From: Planococcus citri
Lineage: Eukaryota; Arthropoda; Insecta; Hemiptera; Pseudococcidae
Direction of reading: 5' to 3'
DNA: 64,000 nt
Assembly (NCBI RefSeq): GCF_950023065.1
Contig: NC_088681.1
Span: 7,316,001-7,380,000, forward strand
Of this stretch, positions 62,696 to 64,000 are shown piece by piece. Positions within the stretch are counted from its first letter, which is position 1. Each line of letters opens with the position of its first letter. Position numbers and translations under genes: made by a program. The notes beneath the pieces were generated by a model. That model searched no databases. It saw only the letters and a list, made by a program, of their open reading frames with translations, and was not told the DNA's origin.

Positions 62696-64000
62696 GGAAA
62701 TTCTTCCTATCACCAATTGCGGAACTATTATGGATGTATTGTACAGGCCAAGTGGACAACTTTGACCAACATCTCGACAACCAGAAGTTGTGTGGAGCAT
62801 TTAAATCACATTTATTATCCATCGTTGTTGGATTAATTAACGAGATGTATGCAGACGATACAGATACCTGTGTAATATGTAACTATTCAACTATATGTAT
62901 AAGAGAAGTGCGAGTAACCGTGACTAATTCGATTTATTCGATCGAAGCGTTGATTTTTTTCACTCTGTATCTTTTTCTAGATCGATTCAAAGCTGGAATG
63001 CAGCGCGGAGCGCGCTCTTCTGATAACCTCGAGCGATCTTACGTTTTCATATAGGTATAGGTATATGGTTCGCGTGTCTGTTACACATTACTCAAAGCCA
63101 TATACATTTCACTCTGATTCGCTCTCTCACTCGGGTCTATTTGTTTGATTGAAGTGAAAACACACTCTTTATAGGTAGGTAGTAATAGAACAGTGTGAGA
63201 AAATGCGATGACGGGGCAATAATGGGTGAAAAAAATCAATTAATACAAATTGGCGGGCGTCGGCCGGCTCGCGAGGCTCGAGCCTGAGTCTTCCCCCCCC
63301 CCCATAGTTTGCTTAAATTACAACGCGCGTAAAGAATTATCTATAATCGTAAAAATCGTAAAAACAGAAGAGAGTAAGAAGAAGAAAAAAAAACCATATA
63401 AACATGCCATTTACTCCTTAGGTGTGTAATGTTTGGTGAGCTGCAGTGTGCGTTCGAGTTGGAATAAAATAAAACTTCCACAAAACGAAATTTATAAGCC
63501 ATTAAAACTGGTTGGTTGTGTTATGGGTGCTTTACGCGAAAGATGGGAAATCAGTTTTTATGTTGATGGTGTAGTAACCAATTTACGCTGTCGTTAGGCG
63601 ACTGAAGAAGTTAAATTAATGGTAGACATGCTCCGAGTATTTGTCGTCTGCTGAGCGTCGTCGTTATATGTTGTATGTGAATGTTCGTTTAGTTTCTGTC
63701 TCATTCACACGTACGTACGACAGAGATGAGAGACGAGAGCATATCACACAACCTATGGTATGGTCCACGAGGAATTTTTTACCCCCCCTTGTGCCCTGCT
63801 TTTGTTGTGATGCCTAAATCACCGCCACCATCCCATCACATCGTCTTGTGTTGTCGTCGTCGTCGTTGTGTCTTCGATTGCAAATTTATGACCGAATGAA
63901 ACAAACCGACGAAAAGAAGAGGTTAATTTTTAAAATTATTCTCTTTACTCTAGAAAATAGTCTCGTTGACACGAATTTATTCTCGTATTCGAGGACGTAG
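62696..64000. other. unique intron sequence to the right edge
   Basis: No gene was recognised. The plus-strand frame crossing 62626-63054 starts inside the tandem array and has no family features. No Met-initiated hth exon followed by a GT donor was seen on the minus strand. Confidence 0.4.

Larger units (their letters stand above)
56321..64000 (-). other. hth: intron upstream of exon A (5' end not in window)
   Basis: The acceptor AG at 56321-56322 shows that an upstream exon must exist. No MAQ-like start followed by a GT donor was seen on the minus strand up to the right edge, so this is at least 7.7 kb of intron. It holds two tandem arrays (56.9-57.6 and 61.3-62.7 kb) and AT-rich unique sequence. 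Confidence 0.7.

Noticed and set aside
1..64000. CRISPR array, bacterial operons, ribosome binding sites
   Set aside because: The repeats are contiguous tandem or inverted arrays without spacer-repeat structure, and the window is eukaryotic intron sequence.

Overview
The window is eukaryotic, AT-rich, intron-dominated DNA from an animal, most likely an insect. The only coding sequence I can support is two exons on the minus strand of one gene, a Meis-class TALE homeobox gene (homothorax in insects, Meis in vertebrates). Exon A (56094-56320) encodes the extreme N-terminal segment, starting YDDGLHPYMD and ending HKRDKDSIYG. Exon B (45405-45546) encodes the start of the MEIS/PKNOX N-terminal domain, HPLFPLLALIFEKCEL and onward. 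Both have canonical AG/GT borders, and their phases join cleanly: GG plus A restores the conserved Gly before HPLF. The YDDGLH start is closer to insect homothorax than to vertebrate Meis, as I remember these families. The many TAGGTA/TACCTA runs and the large repeat load would fit a sternorrhynchan such as a mealybug, but that is a guess.

The gene runs right to left. Positions 64000-56321 are upstream intron (an initiator exon should lie further upstream). Positions 56093-45547 are a 10.5-kb intron. Positions 45404-1 are at least 45.4 kb of the next intron, in which I found no further exon: the short exon after the KQ boundary, the HELCDNFCHRY exon and the homeodomain were not seen. The other open frames come from low-complexity repeats or chance, and I do not call them genes.

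The introns are filled with repeats. (1) 2.8-8.5 kb: several decayed tandem arrays, including one in which GCAACGTTGC-like cores recur every 142-181 bp over 1.1 kb. (2) 11-29 kb: four large arrays of a short GAAGTTTGAAACCAAAAAT-type unit, two in one orientation and two in the other, arranged symmetrically around a 1,944-bp TTAA-flanked piggyBac-like foldback element (20693-22636). (3) 32.1-33.5 kb: five units of a 270-bp tandem repeat. (4) 35.6-43.6 kb: a nested palindrome. Its layers are CTGGAGCCTCCAG-containing repeats in opposite orientations, a 3.4-kb element with 14-bp TIRs and GCTAG-rich ends (39345-42758) that holds a tRNA-like sequence, and an inner foldback with a one-sided 141-bp tandem expansion. 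(5) 45.9-53.6 kb: diverged inverted arms of about 2.2 kb around a 3.2-kb loop. (6) 56.9-58.6 kb and 61.3-62.7 kb: further tandem arrays.

The most notable theme is three successive large inverted-repeat structures inside the introns of one developmental regulator. Complementary CTGGAG-family repeats also flank exons A and B. Once transcribed these could form long dsRNA, and they could favour circular RNAs. That is inference; the sequence shows only the arrangement.
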